From Paraphysoderma sedebokerense (lineage: Eukaryota; Blastocladiomycota; Physodermatomycetes; Physodermatales; Physodermataceae), in contig JAHLJZ010000021.1 in the NCBI GenBank assembly GCA_025602915.1, forward strand, positions 186,001 to 250,000: a DNA stretch of 64,000 nt, given 5' to 3'. Under the pieces are notes generated by a model. That model searched no databases, had not been told where the DNA came from, and saw nothing but the letters and a program-made list of their open reading frames with translations. The translations under genes and the position numbers were made by a program. Every line of letters begins with the position of its first letter. Within the stretch, counting starts at the first letter, position 1. Positions 48,226 to 63,298 of the stretch are shown here, in pieces.

Positions 48226-50086
48226 ATGAAAGACCCCATCGTATTAAACCTTGCACCAGAGGAACAATTATTGGCCACTCAACATAATACTAAAGCTAGA
48301 CTCCTCCAAACTCCCAAACCTCACGTCTCTCCCTCGTCGTCTCTTAACGCCGGCAGCTACCAAAATGGTTTGCTGGTGACCCACTCCGACTCGGTTGATT
48401 CTGTAATCAAAAACCGGTTGGTTAAGAATGATGACGGAGAACTCGATGACCCGTTTTATGTTGCTGATATCGGGGAGGTCATTCGGCAGCAAATTAGATT
48501 CAGAAAAACTTTGCCACGGGTTGAACCATTTTACGGTGAGTCATCTCGTTCATTTTTAGTCTTTTGATCTCCTGAACAAACGCATTGAATGAATCCACGA
48601 CATCTCATAGCTGCGAAATGCAACCCCGATCCCGTCATTTTGAGCGCGATGGCTCGCATGGGGGCTGGTTTTGATTGTGCTAGTCGGGTATGCTTTTTTT
48701 TTCTCTCTTTCCAATTTGCCTGCTGCCCCAACTGTTGTTTGACCCCTCCTCACTGTCATTTCATCCCTTGTTCCTCCTTGACACAGACTGAAATTGATTC
48801 TGTCCTTAAACTGGGAGTAAATCCCTCGCGAATCATCTACGCAAATCCATGCAAACAGGCTTCCCACATTCGTTTTGCCTCTCAACATGGTGTTCGTATG
48901 ATGACTTTTGATAACGAAGATGAATTGTATAAAATCAAGAAGAACCATCAAAATCCTCTCGTCGTTTTACGTGTGTTGACTGATGATTCCAGAAGTATGT
49001 GCAAGTTTGGGGTAAAGTTTGGAGCTCACGCCGAAAATACCAAACACCTTTTGACCACCGCCCAGGAATTGGGATTACCTGTTCTGGGAGTCAGGTTTGT
49101 GACATTCCATCTACTGATTTGGTATTTCTGCTTAGTCTGACTCCTTTTCTGACCTGTTTCGCGTCAATTCCATGTTCTCTATTAGCTTCCATGTCGGTAG
49201 TGGATGTTTCGATGCTACTGCTTTCCGTGACGCTATCGTCACAGCTCATCGTGTCTTTGAAGAAGCGAAATCTTTGGGAATTCATATGACTTTACTCGAC
49301 ATTGGGGGCGGATTCCCTGGTGCTGATTGTTCCACTGGCATTACCTTTGAAGCCATTGGTGACGTCGTTAGACCTGCTCTCGACGAATTTTTCCCCGAAG
49401 AAAGTGGCATCAAAATCATTGCTGAACCGGGAAGATATTACGTTTCCTCTGCCTTTACGTTAGCTGTCAATATCCATGCTAGACGCGTAAATCGCGACAA
49501 TGGTGACAAGAAAGAAAAGGAAATGGATGAACAAGCAGCGTCTTTTATGTGTATGTTGCCGTCTCTCTTCCAATAGTTTTTTGGTCGCGAATGTTCTCAG
49601 CTCATGTTTCTCCCGTCCTGCCCTGTTAGACTACATCAACGAAGGTCTCTACTCGTCCTTTAACTGCATCTACTTTGACCATGCCCGTGTCACACCCCAA
49701 GTTCTTTTCAAAGCTTCCACCAAGCAATATTTCTACCATGAAGCATCCAGCACTGTCTCGACCACTTTAGGTGCGTCGTACCCTTGCAGCATCTGGGGAC
49801 CCACTTGTGATTCCATGGACGTTATCACCAAGGAAGGTAATTTGCCGGAATTGAATGTGGGTGACTGGTTGTACTTTGACAACATGGGTGCTTATACCGT
49901 TTCGGCATCAAGTGCTTTGTAAGTTTAACTTTGTCCCTCGTCTCTAATAAGTCTACTCTCGTTCGCGATTTCTTTTTCTAACTGGTCTTTTTTCTCATTC
50001 TATGTTGTTGCCACGTCAACAGTAACGGATTCAATAAGTGTCAAGTTATTTGGACCAACACTGAATCCAAGAAACTCTCTGTATAG
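48226..50086 (+). CDS. SPE1: ornithine decarboxylase
   Basis: PLP enzyme that makes putrescine, the committed step of polyamine synthesis. Six exons fit exactly: 48226-48535, 48611-48687, 48787-49094, 49186-49550, 49630-49918 and 50023-50086, giving 470 residues. The fold-type III barrel has PFYAAKCNPDPVIL (PLP lysine, across the first intron), GFDCASRTEIDSVL, RIIYANPCKQ, GVSFHVGSGC (PLP-binding His), LLDIGGGFPG and AEPGRYYVSSAFTLAVN. The C-terminal beta domain has YYINEGLYSSFNC and SIWGPTCDSMDVI, with the catalytic Cys of the partner subunit, and DWLYFDNMGAYTVSASSAFN. The N-terminal 80 residues are longer and Ser-rich, as in other fungi. Antizyme control is likely from the family but not visible here. 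Confidence 0.96.
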
Positions 50087-50862
50087 AATCCTTGCAGAGT
50101 ATATTTCACAGATTCCAATATTCAAGAAAATGAGCTAAGAAATTAGCTTGCAAACCAGCAAAAAAGAAACCTAGCAATTTGTAAAACCCAAGAATCAAAA
50201 GGGAATTTATGTTTAGAAGTAGTAGTGTTCTAAGAATCTTAGGTTTAAGATACACTTGATTGGATATATAATATCGCCTCTGAATCTGTTTTGCTCTTTT
50301 GTTTACTTTGTTCGTTTGACTGCGATTCTTGTAATTGTCATTAAGAGTTTGTGTCACTTTTGTGTTTACAGTTTGTTGAAAAAAATAGCTGCGAATGTGT
50401 TGTATTGGAGAAAATGATTGTTTGGTTTACCTATGTTATTATACCAGTGGAAATATAATTTTTAATCATTACGGATGCCGAGAAAAAATTGAGTGCGGAC
50501 TCGTGGATGTGACAACTCTCAAACTCTTTCCCGATTGCGAAATACTCTTTGCACTCTTTCAGTTTCGACAGGTGGCATAAGGACGTGCTTAAATAAGTAT
50601 ACTCCACTTTAACTGTAGGCCGCATGAGTGATGATTGATGAGTTTGCTGTTCACCTTACGTCTGGGCTCAGAAATATATGCTTATATATGTTCAGTGCTG
50701 CGCATTGTAAGTATTTTATAAGTATACATCGCAAATTCAGGCAATCAGTATAGTATATAATTACTCCCGAGTCCCGACAGATTTCATGATCTCTGCAGAT
50801 CTCAGCTCGATTCTCCGTCATGATGAGCCTCGCACCAGTCTCGCATCTCAGGAGTATAATAG
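50087..50862. other. intergenic region, ODC to AAA ATPase
   Basis: AT-rich spacer with several TATATATG runs. No gene-like frame. Confidence 0.5.
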
Positions 50863-50911
50863 GACATCTCCCGAATTTATTACGACATCCCAGACCTCAG
50901 TGACATCTCCC
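50863..50911 (+). promoter_or_regulatory. triplicated GACATC element upstream of AAA ATPase
   Basis: GACATCTCCC at 50863-50872, GACATCCCAG at 50884-50893 and GACATCTCCC at 50902-50911, direct repeats at 21- and 18-bp steps, just upstream of a TATATATATA run (50931-50942) and 135 bp before the ATG. The arrangement suggests a promoter element; no factor is known to me. Confidence 0.4.
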
Positions 50912-51046
50912 ATTTCGCGGCTCGCCTATATTATATATATATGTACTGACTGAATCTCTTCGGACCTTCCTTTTTCAAGAAGCCATTTTTCCTCGACTTC
51001 TGACAATTCTCTGACTTTTTGGAAGTGATCATTACTACTTTCCACC

Positions 51047-52960
51047 ATGCCACCAACTGTCGAAATGCCTTTTCCGACTCCTGCACATCCGCCTGCCTCA
51101 GCCGCCCCTGTTGCATCCAACAACAAGATATTCACTATCGAAGGTGACGGAACCAGCTCTGTTTTCAGATTCCTAGACTACACTCCTTCCCCACAAACGT
51201 TACCCTTATCCGGCGTTATCCGTAGTTACGTTCCCACCCCCGGCAACTCCAAAACCATTCCATCCCAACAATTGTACAATGGTTTAGGTCGTTTACTCTC
51301 CCTACAATACCATATTCAACAATACAACGATACCGTTCATATCGATGTAACGACTCTAGACGAAACCGATAAAACGAGTGTGTACTGTCGGTACATCCGT
51401 TACCATGTTTTGAATTTACTCAGTACATTCGGTTACCAGATTAAAGACAAAACCGCACCGGTTGTGGTTGAAGGGTTAAACGAGTTGGTGGGTGCGATTC
51501 AAAAGTTGTTTGAAAATGAGATTAAAGCTTCATTGGAGACTATTAAATCTGGAAATGTGGATTTCGAGAGTTTAGTACTTTTGTATCAACCTGGTTCGGT
51601 GGTACGTGGTATGACGAGTTTAGGTATTTCTTCGGGATTTAGAGTGTTGAATACACATTATCAAGAGAAACGAACATTATTTGGTATGGAGAAATCGTTT
51701 CACATGAATTTAGAGTTTGTTGCGTCATTGGGGAACCATTTTTCTATTATTGGGTTCGAACATGTGGTTACGAATTGGACGAAAACCAAACATAAACCGA
51801 TTTCGGAATTGGATTTTGTTCCCGTTGCGGATCCAAAAGAACTCATCGATCGTGGAATTCAATACGATAAACTCGCTTTGGGGGTGAACTATTTAGAGTA
51901 CACACCGAACGCTTTGTTTCTTCATGGATCCAATAGAGCTCAATCCTCGGCTACTGTCTCTTCTGGTCGAATCATGATCGATGTAAGTCGAGCCGCTAAA
52001 CTGGGTCATTATGCTTCTCAAGGTGCAGATGAAGGAACTCATGCTTTGATTCAAATTACCGGACGGTACTCTCATTTACAAAAAGAACGAACCGACGCGT
52101 TGTTCTTATTTACTACCATTCCTTCCGAACTTTACCCCATCGCTTGGCCAGCTCTAGTTGGGTACTCTTTCACCGCTAAAGCCTGGGCTCACGTCTTAAT
52201 TACTGGTTTAGAACCAATTCGATTCAATGATCAAGCTTTCGACGCGTTAGTACTAGACCCTCGAAGCAAACGACTTATCCGATCCCTCGTACTTTACGGT
52301 GGCGAATCATTCGATGATATTATCCCCGGAAAAAGTGGAGGAAGTGTATTCTTGTTACATGGACCACCTGGTGTCGGTAAAACATTAACAGCGGAAGCTA
52401 TCGCCGAAGTACTTCATAAACCGCTGTACTACGTAACTATGGGTGAACTCGGCGTGGATCCGGTAGAAATGGAAAAAAAGTTGGGTCAAGTTTTAGATTT
52501 ATGTGCCGGTTGGAACGCTCTCGCTATATTAGACGAAGCGGACGTATTTTTAGAAAAAAGATCGACATCTGACATCGTACGAAACGCGATGGTCTGTGTC
52601 ATGCTTAGATTATTAGAGTACCATCAAGGCATTCTTTTCCTTACTACCAATCGAATCACCGAATTCGACCCAGCATTCGAAAGTAGAGTTACAGTTGCAC
52701 TCAAGTATTATCATTTAACTCCCGATGCAAGAAGTCAAGTATGGAGAAACTTATTGGCAAAAGTGAATCATGATGGAAATATCGATTTTGAGAAACTAGG
52801 AAAAAATGTAATGAATGGAAGACAAATTAAAAATGCGGTGCGTCTTGCGTTGGCGTTGGCAAAGGATTCAAAGTGTCTTGTGTCGCAAGAGTTGATTGAA
52901 GAGACGATTTCAATTACAGCTTTGGGTAGAGAGGATATTAAGAATGCGGAAAAGTATTAG
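51047..52960 (+). CDS. AAA-family ATPase with DUF7025-type N-domain
   Basis: A 637-residue protein in one uninterrupted exon, unlike its neighbours. A Pro/Ala-rich start leads to an N-terminal all-beta region (residues about 80-330; RYIRYHVLNLLSTFGYQIKD, ESLVLLYQPGSVVRGM, FVASLGNHFSIIGFEHVVTN), the type called DUF7025 in many fungal AAA proteins. The AAA core follows: VFLLHGPPGVGKTLTAEAIA (Walker A, about residue 445), ALAILDEADVFLEKR (Walker B), RNAMVCVMLRLLEYHQGILF, LTTNRITEFDPAFESRVTVA (sensor 1 and Arg finger) and a lid domain to GRQIKNAVRLALALA (sensor 2 region). All ATPase motifs are intact. The family has expanded in many fungi and its substrates are unknown. Placement is independent; no partner gene is adjacent. 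Confidence 0.9.
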   Translation: MPPTVEMPFPTPAHPPASAAPVASNNKIFTIEGDGTSSVFRFLDYTPSPQTLPLSGVIRSYVPTPGNSKTIPSQQLYNGLGRLLSLQYHIQQYNDTVHIDVTTLDETDKTSVYCRYIRYHVLNLLSTFGYQIKDKTAPVVVEGLNELVGAIQKLFENEIKASLETIKSGNVDFESLVLLYQPGSVVRGMTSLGISSGFRVLNTHYQEKRTLFGMEKSFHMNLEFVASLGNHFSIIGFEHVVTNWTKTKHKPISELDFVPVADPKELIDRGIQYDKLALGVNYLEYTPNALFLHGSNRAQSSATVSSGRIMIDVSRAAKLGHYASQGADEGTHALIQITGRYSHLQKERTDALFLFTTIPSELYPIAWPALVGYSFTAKAWAHVLITGLEPIRFNDQAFDALVLDPRSKRLIRSLVLYGGESFDDIIPGKSGGSVFLLHGPPGVGKTLTAEAIAEVLHKPLYYVTMGELGVDPVEMEKKLGQVLDLCAGWNALAILDEADVFLEKRSTSDIVRNAMVCVMLRLLEYHQGILFLTTNRITEFDPAFESRVTVALKYYHLTPDARSQVWRNLLAKVNHDGNIDFEKLGKNVMNGRQIKNAVRLALALAKDSKCLVSQELIEETISITALGREDIKNAEKY

Positions 52961-53525
52961 GGAATTGTTGGAGGAGTTGAGGTTATAGGGCTGTTTTCTT
53001 TCTTATTTATAGGATGGTGATCTTGGGAATGTGGAATGGTGAGATGCGATTTTGATTAGACCGTAAAGTGATCATTTTATTTTAGAACTTTCAATACACC
53101 TTTCGAACTGTGTTGTTTATGGAACCTTGATAATAAATAATAGATGCTAAGAACGGGCAAATCAGCCACGCCCACCGTATAACAGTTTTTAATTGCTTTG
53201 CAAGGGGGACCTAGGACCATCTCAGCCACAGGCTAAGGACGACTGTTGAAAAACAAAAAAAAAAGATAGCCGGGGAGGAATTATGACTGAATTTGTCATT
53301 CTAAATTGTTTCGCATTCGATTGATAAATTGTCTCGTCCAACTCCAAATCATCTACATCCATCAGCATTCATTCCACGATGAGTCGCGGGGTTGTGTAAC
53401 GCGAACGGGTGAAAAAAGAATGGGGAAAAAAGTCATCTGGCCCGTCTTCCTTTCTTTTTTGGGTTCCCTTCCACCAAAGTCACGACACATCCTTTTTTTT
53501 TGTTGTTGTGTGTTCTTCTCGGGTG
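52961..53525. other. intergenic region, AAA ATPase to DCAF12
   Basis: About 560 bp, with AATAAATAATAG near 53134 as a possible polyadenylation region of the ATPase gene. No gene-like frame beyond short ones. Confidence 0.5.
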
Positions 53526-53534
53526 TATATATAA
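53526..53534 (+). promoter_or_regulatory. TATA box candidate of DCAF12
   Basis: TATATATAA, followed by a pyrimidine-rich stretch (CTCTCTCT near 53725) and then the start codon at 53939. A leader of about 370 nt would follow. Confidence 0.45.
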
Positions 53535-53938
53535 CCGTATTCCTCCCTCCCGGTCTCTATATCCAAATCAAGTCATTCTGAAGCGCATAGCCGTAGAGTA
53601 CATCCGTGCTATTTTTGGAACAACCGCACACTGTCCCGTTTCAGTTTAAATACACGTCTCGACATTCTAGACTCTCCTCCGTCCTCTCTCTCCCTCTCAA
53701 TTTAGAAACACCCTCTCTATATCCCTCTCTCTCTCTCCCCCGTCGTCCTGCTCTATCCTTTCGACTTTCCTCTCTTTCCGCACCATCGTTATCTCCCGAC
53801 ACCGACTCTCTGTTGTGTGCTTAACCGGTTTACACGAGTACACTTAGAGTCTATCAAAACTAGAATTTTTGTGAATTGAATTAGAGTATAGACAATTCTA
53901 TTATTTCACAAATTTAAGAAAGAAAACATAAAACTACA

Positions 53939-55971
53939 ATGGGTTTAATTAAAATGCCGTTCGGGGGGAAGGGTAAAACTGTTGAGTTAAAGTACGTTTT
54001 TGTCTTTTTATTTCTCTCGAATTTCTGGGATTTTACTTGGGTTGGGGTCGAAGGAAGACTCCGCCTCATTTTTTGTGAGGGACCGTTTCGCAGAATGTTT
54101 ACGTTGGTCTTTCAGTTGTTGTTGGCATTAATGAAGTGAATGATGTATGGGGACGGGTTGAAGGAAATGCTGTGGGCTCACAGCTACCTCGTTTTCGTGA
54201 TTGGCGAATAACGAGTTGGTGCATGTATTTTCTGGAGGGTGTACGATTAAGGTGTGACGGAGAAAGGCGAATGTTGATATTTTTAGAACATGTTCATGAA
54301 CTAACTCGTTCCTTCTCCTTTTCTTTCCCTATGGTGCAGATGCACGAAACCTGTGGAATTGAATGTATCAAAATATTTGAAACAGCGAGAAATGAGTCGA
54401 TTGAATCGGTTTGTATTTATTTCTTTGAGTTTTATGATATTGTTATGAATCTAATGAATGGATTGAAACTGCGTCGGCGAATGTAATAGTCCTGTCACTT
54501 CACGTAAACAATTGTCTACTTATGTCGCCGGTAAATCTCCTTATGTGTTGAGACAAAATCAATTTGATTTGAGTAGATACGATAAAGTATTCGCTGGGGC
54601 CTGGTTGAATGATACTGATGTAGTGTTAGGAACAAAATGCAATAAGGTTCGTTGATCCTTCCACTGATTTTCGATCGAAGAGGTACGATAATGGAAAAAA
54701 TGCTAATAGAATTCAATTCTTCTGTAGCTTCTCGTCATGAATACCACCACTTCTAGAAGTATTGAAATACCGTCTGTCCAAACTTCCGAGCAACAAATTC
54801 ATGATGCAAGATCAAACTCGTCGTTAGCTTGTGCTGGAATTCACAGTATCGCTATCAACCCCTCGAAAACGTTGTTAGCTGTCGGAACGGGAAAACCTTT
54901 AGAAGTCGTCGTGTACGGTTTACCTACGTTTGAGCCCGTGGCTGTGTTTACGGTATTGCATCTTCCTTCTTTACCCTGATAACGGACGTACGGCATGTCT
55001 GACTCTTTTTGTGGCTGCTTTCACAGGGCCACACTGATCTTGTATTTACGCTGTCGTGGGTGACGGATACCCTTCTCGTGTCCGGTTCCCGAGATACACG
55101 TTTAAATGTTTGGGAATTGAATCAGCATGTGAAAACTCCTATCCCCACTTTCACAAAAGATGTGCCTTGTTTTGGCCCCACTATGTCGAGAGCCGAACAT
55201 AAAGGGAAAGTTAGGGATTTGAAGGTCGACGCACCTGGTAATAGAATGGTCACTTTGAGTTCGGATGGAACCGTCAAGTTGTGGGATGTTGCCAGAGTTG
55301 ATGTGGTATGTATTCAAAGCCTTGTTCTTAGTTTAAATTCGATGAACTTATAGGTTAACGGATGATGCTTGTTTCAACAGATTTCAACCACCCATCTCTT
55401 CTTTTCCAACGAAACTGTTTGTATCGATCACTCTCCAAATTTCAACCTCTACGCCGTCGGTTCACAAAGCCACGTTTCCCTCCTCGATACTCGATCAACT
55501 CAAATATCGCACACCTTTGAATCCCTTGATGAAGGTTGGGGTGTCCGTTCCGTGGCGTTCAATGATCACATCATCACCACTGGCGGAGGATTAGGCAGGT
55601 TAGGATTCTACGATTTGAGGATGGGACGATATCTGAATCTCGGAGGTTGTGGGAAGATGGGAAATACGGCAAGGCTGGAAGTTAAAGAAAAGAAGGACGA
55701 TCAAGCTGGTAAAACTGTCAGGTATTACGAAACCGGAAGTGGTTGGTTGAACAAGGATTCCGTTTATTTGGATCATTTCCAGGGTATTAATATTAAGAAT
55801 GCTATCGTATGTTTCCCTCATTTATTTCTGCTGATGATATTTGTAACAAATCTCTGACTTGACGCGACTTTTTAGTACGCATTGACATATTCTCCGGACA
55901 GAACTAAATTATTAACCGCCGGTGGTCCTCTACAACTTGGCTTATGTGGATCCTATGCTGCCATTTGGTAG
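53939..55971 (+). CDS. DCAF12: DCAF12-like WD40 substrate receptor
   Basis: Predicted substrate receptor of a CUL4-DDB1 ubiquitin ligase. The human protein recognises C-terminal di-glutamate degrons. The first exon (MGLIKMPFGGKGKTVELK) is followed by short exons reading CTKPVELNVSKYLKQREMSR and RKQLSTYVAGKSPYVLRQNQ, then YDKVFAGAWLNDTDVVLGTK CNKLLVMN. The WD40 part matches human DCAF12 step by step: CAGIHSIAINPSKTLLAVGT, LVFTLSWVTDTLLVSGSRD, GKVRDLKVDAPGNRMVTLSS, CIDHSPNFNLYAVGSQSHVS, WGVRSVAFNDHIITTGGGLG, TGSGWLNKDSVYLDHF, and the end LLTAGGPLQLGLCGSYAAIW. The stop is at 55969-55971. The N-terminal basic region of the animal protein is shorter here. Confidence 0.9.
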
Positions 55972-56877
55972 TGTGGAAATGCTTTCACTTTCCTTCTTCT
56001 TTTTACCCCTCCATGTTTTGAAATTCTAGTTTTTTTTAGTTTGTTTTCCGTTTCATCCCAGTATAAACACTTATATATACGTATATAGACAGAATACCAA
56101 GCAAGTCAAGCCTCATAATGTAATGCGAACAATACTTTGTGTTGTATATTTATTTCTTTTATTTTGGATTTTATTCTATATACCTTGTGCATAAGAAATT
56201 TTCCCTCTTTTATTGCATTCACGTCGTTTCTTAAGGATTTGATAGTCGTTTAGTAGTATTCATTTCCTTTTGTTGTATAAATTTGATTCATAGATGACGG
56301 AAATGTGTAATAAAATATAACGTTGGCAGTGCTGGTTTAGCACCATAAGAAAATTCGCCGAGCGTGTTGGCTGTTTGGCCGTTCTGTCATCTCAGGAGTA
56401 CAAGACATGACATGACAAGCGAGGATGATGCGGCACTATACATGCATATTTATTGTCGAGTGAGAAGTGCTGTGTGTTCATGGAATAAATATAAGAAGAA
56501 TTAAGGCAATAATACATCGTCCCATCGTCGTACCGGCTTGAACAGAATTCCATCTCCCAGCCGGAAAACGCAGCACAAGTTTTGCTCGCTCTTCCACACT
56601 TTCTCCCCCCTTTTTTTATTATCTTCGACATCCAGTATTTCTCTTGCATCCTTTTGCACCCTCATACACCTTCCCTCCCGACATCTTCGTAGCCATTCCG
56701 CACTCAAGAATGAGGTATGTTTCCCTCGTCTCTCCGTACCATGGTGTCTCGTTCCTGGAACCCAACCGCGCTTGGATGGAAAAAACCACTTCAAATTTTA
56801 TTTCTAACCGCAACTGACATATCCAAATTTACGGAATTCTTTTATTTTCAATTATTGTGATATCTGTTTATAATTAA
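55972..56877. other. intergenic region, DCAF12 to RhoGAP
   Basis: About 900 bp, AT-rich. Overlapping minus-strand frames at 56392-56813 have no domain. The RhoGAP gene could have an untranslated or additional 5' exon here. Confidence 0.45.
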
Positions 56878-60406
<3,529 letters not shown>

Positions 60407-61470
60407 TGGATTGTTTGTGTAAAGTCTATTAATGGGATTCGGTCTCTTGAGAGAATGGAATTGAAAGGAGGCAGAAGAATTGGGGTCTTTAGTAATCTTC
60501 TGGCTGTTCTTATTTTTCTACGGTGTTCTCCCGCTGGACGGGGGAAAAGGAAAATTTGGACGAGCGGTTTCTGCCGATTTTCTCTGTTTTTCGTTTGATG
60601 TTTTTCTTTCGATGGGTCGGAGTCAGTATGTGTGTTTATGAATCTGCATTGAGGAAAGAACCGACATGTTCTAGGTCTATAGGAAGAGAGAGATTAGTTT
60701 GGATCTATATGATACCATTTTTCCACCCCTTGCAGTTCTGGGGTAATAATACTTCTACAGAGTCGGAGACTTTATGTTTTTAATTTGACTATTGTGGTTT
60801 TAATTCTTTTCATGGTATGGATTACAAGAGCATATAGTTTACCCGTTTTTTTTGAAAGCTTAAAATTATATCAATCGTCCGTTTTCTTTCGTTTTTTCCT
60901 TATTGTTATTGTTGTTGTTGTTGTAGCCGATTACTAATTGTGTATATTCTTCGATGAGTCTTATCTAACCAATTTGATGTTAATAGCTTTTTTCATTTGG
61001 TTTTATTTCACCGTTTGTTTTCCGTTTGGATTATCGCTTTTTGTTTGATTTTTGCAGCTGTTATTATATTATAAATCGAAGATTTCCTTTGGATGCAGAT
61101 GTAAAAGAAGGGTGATTTTATGATAAGCGGACGCATGGTTTTTTATTTTAAAATACCCTGATGTTATTTTTCTTCATGGATTTTATATTAATATATATGC
61201 TATATCATAGTCTACTACATTCATCATTCCTTTCCTATATTGCCTCATGATTGCACACTGGTGGTGACTGATGCCATTTTACTCTCGGTAGCATTCTCGA
61301 ATGCACGCATAGAGAGAAGGGAACTTTCGCGTTCTGCGACATCGGACTTGTCGTCTCCTCTCCCGTTGACCTGTTGAACAACTTCATCGAACATCTCAGC
61401 TCTTTAGATATCCATTATCGCAACTGACCACAAAATCTTGTTCGTCACACTCCACGAGTCGTGAGATAAA
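60407..61470. other. intergenic region downstream of RhoGAP
   Basis: About 1.06 kb, very T-rich (TTGTTATTGTTGTTGTTGTTG near 60903). No gene-like frame. A purine-rich block (GAGAGAAGGGAA) lies near 61310. Confidence 0.5.
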
Positions 61471-62835
61471 ATGTCAGCTTTCAATTCATCATCGCGACCA
61501 GCTCAATCTATATACTCTCCGTCGAAAACATCATCGAAAACGAACCCTGAACAAACTATATCCCTATGGTCTAAAATAACGGAATGTTGGCATAAAGTGT
61601 CGAAAAATAATATTCTGAATATCAGAGTACTCGCAGTATGTCAAATTGTATGTGAAGGATGGCTTTTGTTTCTTCAGTCTGCGAGTTTTGAGGTCGGGTG
61701 ATGTGTTAATCGATTATCGAGATGGAAAATTTTGATTACTGGTTGTGACTGACAATTATGTTAAGATGCTCTTTTTGAGCTTTCATTTTGATTATTCCTG
61801 CGGGGATTTTGCTTTTGGGTGTCGTTATGCCATTTGATACCTGCTTGAGTTGCTGATTTTGTCAATTCGACTTTGAGCTTTTCCTTTTCAATGTCCATTC
61901 AAAGAGATACAAAGAATTTAGAATTTTCTAACGGAACTTTATCCTGCTCTTTGTCATTTCATAATCTACTTTATCACGACTCATCGCCCGAAATACCCAA
62001 ACGGTCCTGTGTCGAAACGTTAGATTTTTTCTATAGTTCTATTGGTAACAGCATCACAAAATCCGCCACCGTCAGACGCAAATGTTTCTTGGTGTTGGGG
62101 TCTTCAAATTGGGATATCTGTGTTAGCGTTAATAGTGACGAGAAAACGAGATAATGTGAAAGCCCAAGTAAAGAATGTCAGTGTGGTGAGTGGCGATTGC
62201 TTTGATTTTGAATTTCAGATTTGATTAGTCTATTAAGTATGGTTAACAAAGTTTTCCGATCTTTATGTTATTCAAATTTTCATTCATTAGGTTCTCCTTC
62301 TGAATATGACGAACGGTTTTGCCGTTTGCTTATACTTTTTATATGTGAGGTAACAGATCGCTTTCAGTGATGATTCAACAGTTGAAATCATAGGTCAATG
62401 AATTTAAAGGAGAAAACGCTTACATTTCCATCCTTAATATCTCTTTCCAACATTCTTTACAATAAAATAGCAATCGATGGCAAACAGAGGAATTACTGTG
62501 TCCCGAACCTTGTGCCACCCCTGAACCGCGGATAGCAGCAATGGAATACTCCTTTAAATGTGGAGCATTTTTACTGTGTCAGGTCAGCTCATTTTTCTTG
62601 TTTGATTATAATTTCTTCTCACTGTATTAATCTTAAGTATTCACCTTTTCTGCGTGCATCTTCAACCATTCGGTATATCCCACCCCAACTCTGTAACCTT
62701 ATCTGCTGGATACTGCAGGCTGCAGCGATTCATCCGATTGTGACTTATCTACTTTCTTTACTGAAGCTGCAGCGTCGCACAAGCAAAGACGTTAAAGCAG
62801 GATACAATTCGAACAGAAACACCTTGATATCCTAA
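61471..62835 (+). CDS. unrecognised four-pass membrane protein
   Basis: Five exons can be joined in frame into about 215 residues: 61471 to about 61647 (MSAFNSSSRPAQSIYSPSKT, then ILNIRVLAVCQI), about 62025-62186 (IFSIVLLVTASQNPPPSDAN, WCWGLQIGISVLALIVTRKR), about 62291-62344 (VLLLNMTNGFAVCLYFLY), about 62487-62581 (EELLCPEPCATPEPRIAAME, FKCGAFLLCQ) and about 62720-62835 (AAAIHPIVTYLLSLLKLQRR). Four hydrophobic segments, a Cys-containing loop (CPEPC) between the third and fourth, and short cytosolic ends with Ser/Thr and Lys/Arg suggest a tetraspan-like membrane protein. I do not recognise the family. The splice model rests on frame conservation only, and the second acceptor (phase 0 at ATTTTTTCTATAG) is a choice between close alternatives. 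Confidence 0.6.
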
Positions 62836-63298
62836 TTCAGTCGGGACAAGACGTCGAGCTTGGCCTCGGAAGGAAGCCGCATTGTGATAGATACTCGAGC
62901 TGTCTGTAGACTAGTATTTTCCCCATACAGAGCCGTTATTTTAATGGGGTGAAAGATGAATTTAAGTTGCCTATAACGACTAACTAGGACGGCGTCATAT
63001 ACAAAGATTGCAATGAACATCATTGAAAATACATGGCGACCAGTTTTGATTGATTCCCAAAAGGAATTCGATTATTAATTGAAGGATTTATATTTTCATG
63101 CTTTGACGATAATTCTACAACTACAACTTTCACAATAAACTTGACTAAACCTACTGGCATTTTAGATTCTAAGATCTGAGGCAATGCCATGGCCAAGTAG
63201 TCGATCAGTTGATCTAAATATATTGCCTTCGTACAAAATGAAGGCGGACTTGAATTAAATAGTCCTAATTCACCCTATTGTCCAAGAAACCAGAAGTT
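62836..63298. other. convergent intergenic region
   Basis: AT-rich 460 bp between two convergent genes. A 63-codon minus-strand frame (62832-63023) has no motif and is not called. Confidence 0.5.

Noticed and set aside
50931-50949. ATG-TAC-TGA mini-ORF just upstream of the AAA ATPase
   Set aside because: It lies within or directly after the TATA-like run, so it is probably upstream of the transcription start.
62832-63023. 63-codon minus-strand frame between the tetraspan gene and the dioxygenase
   Set aside because: Starts inside the stop region of the tetraspan gene, no motif, and no exon partner found.
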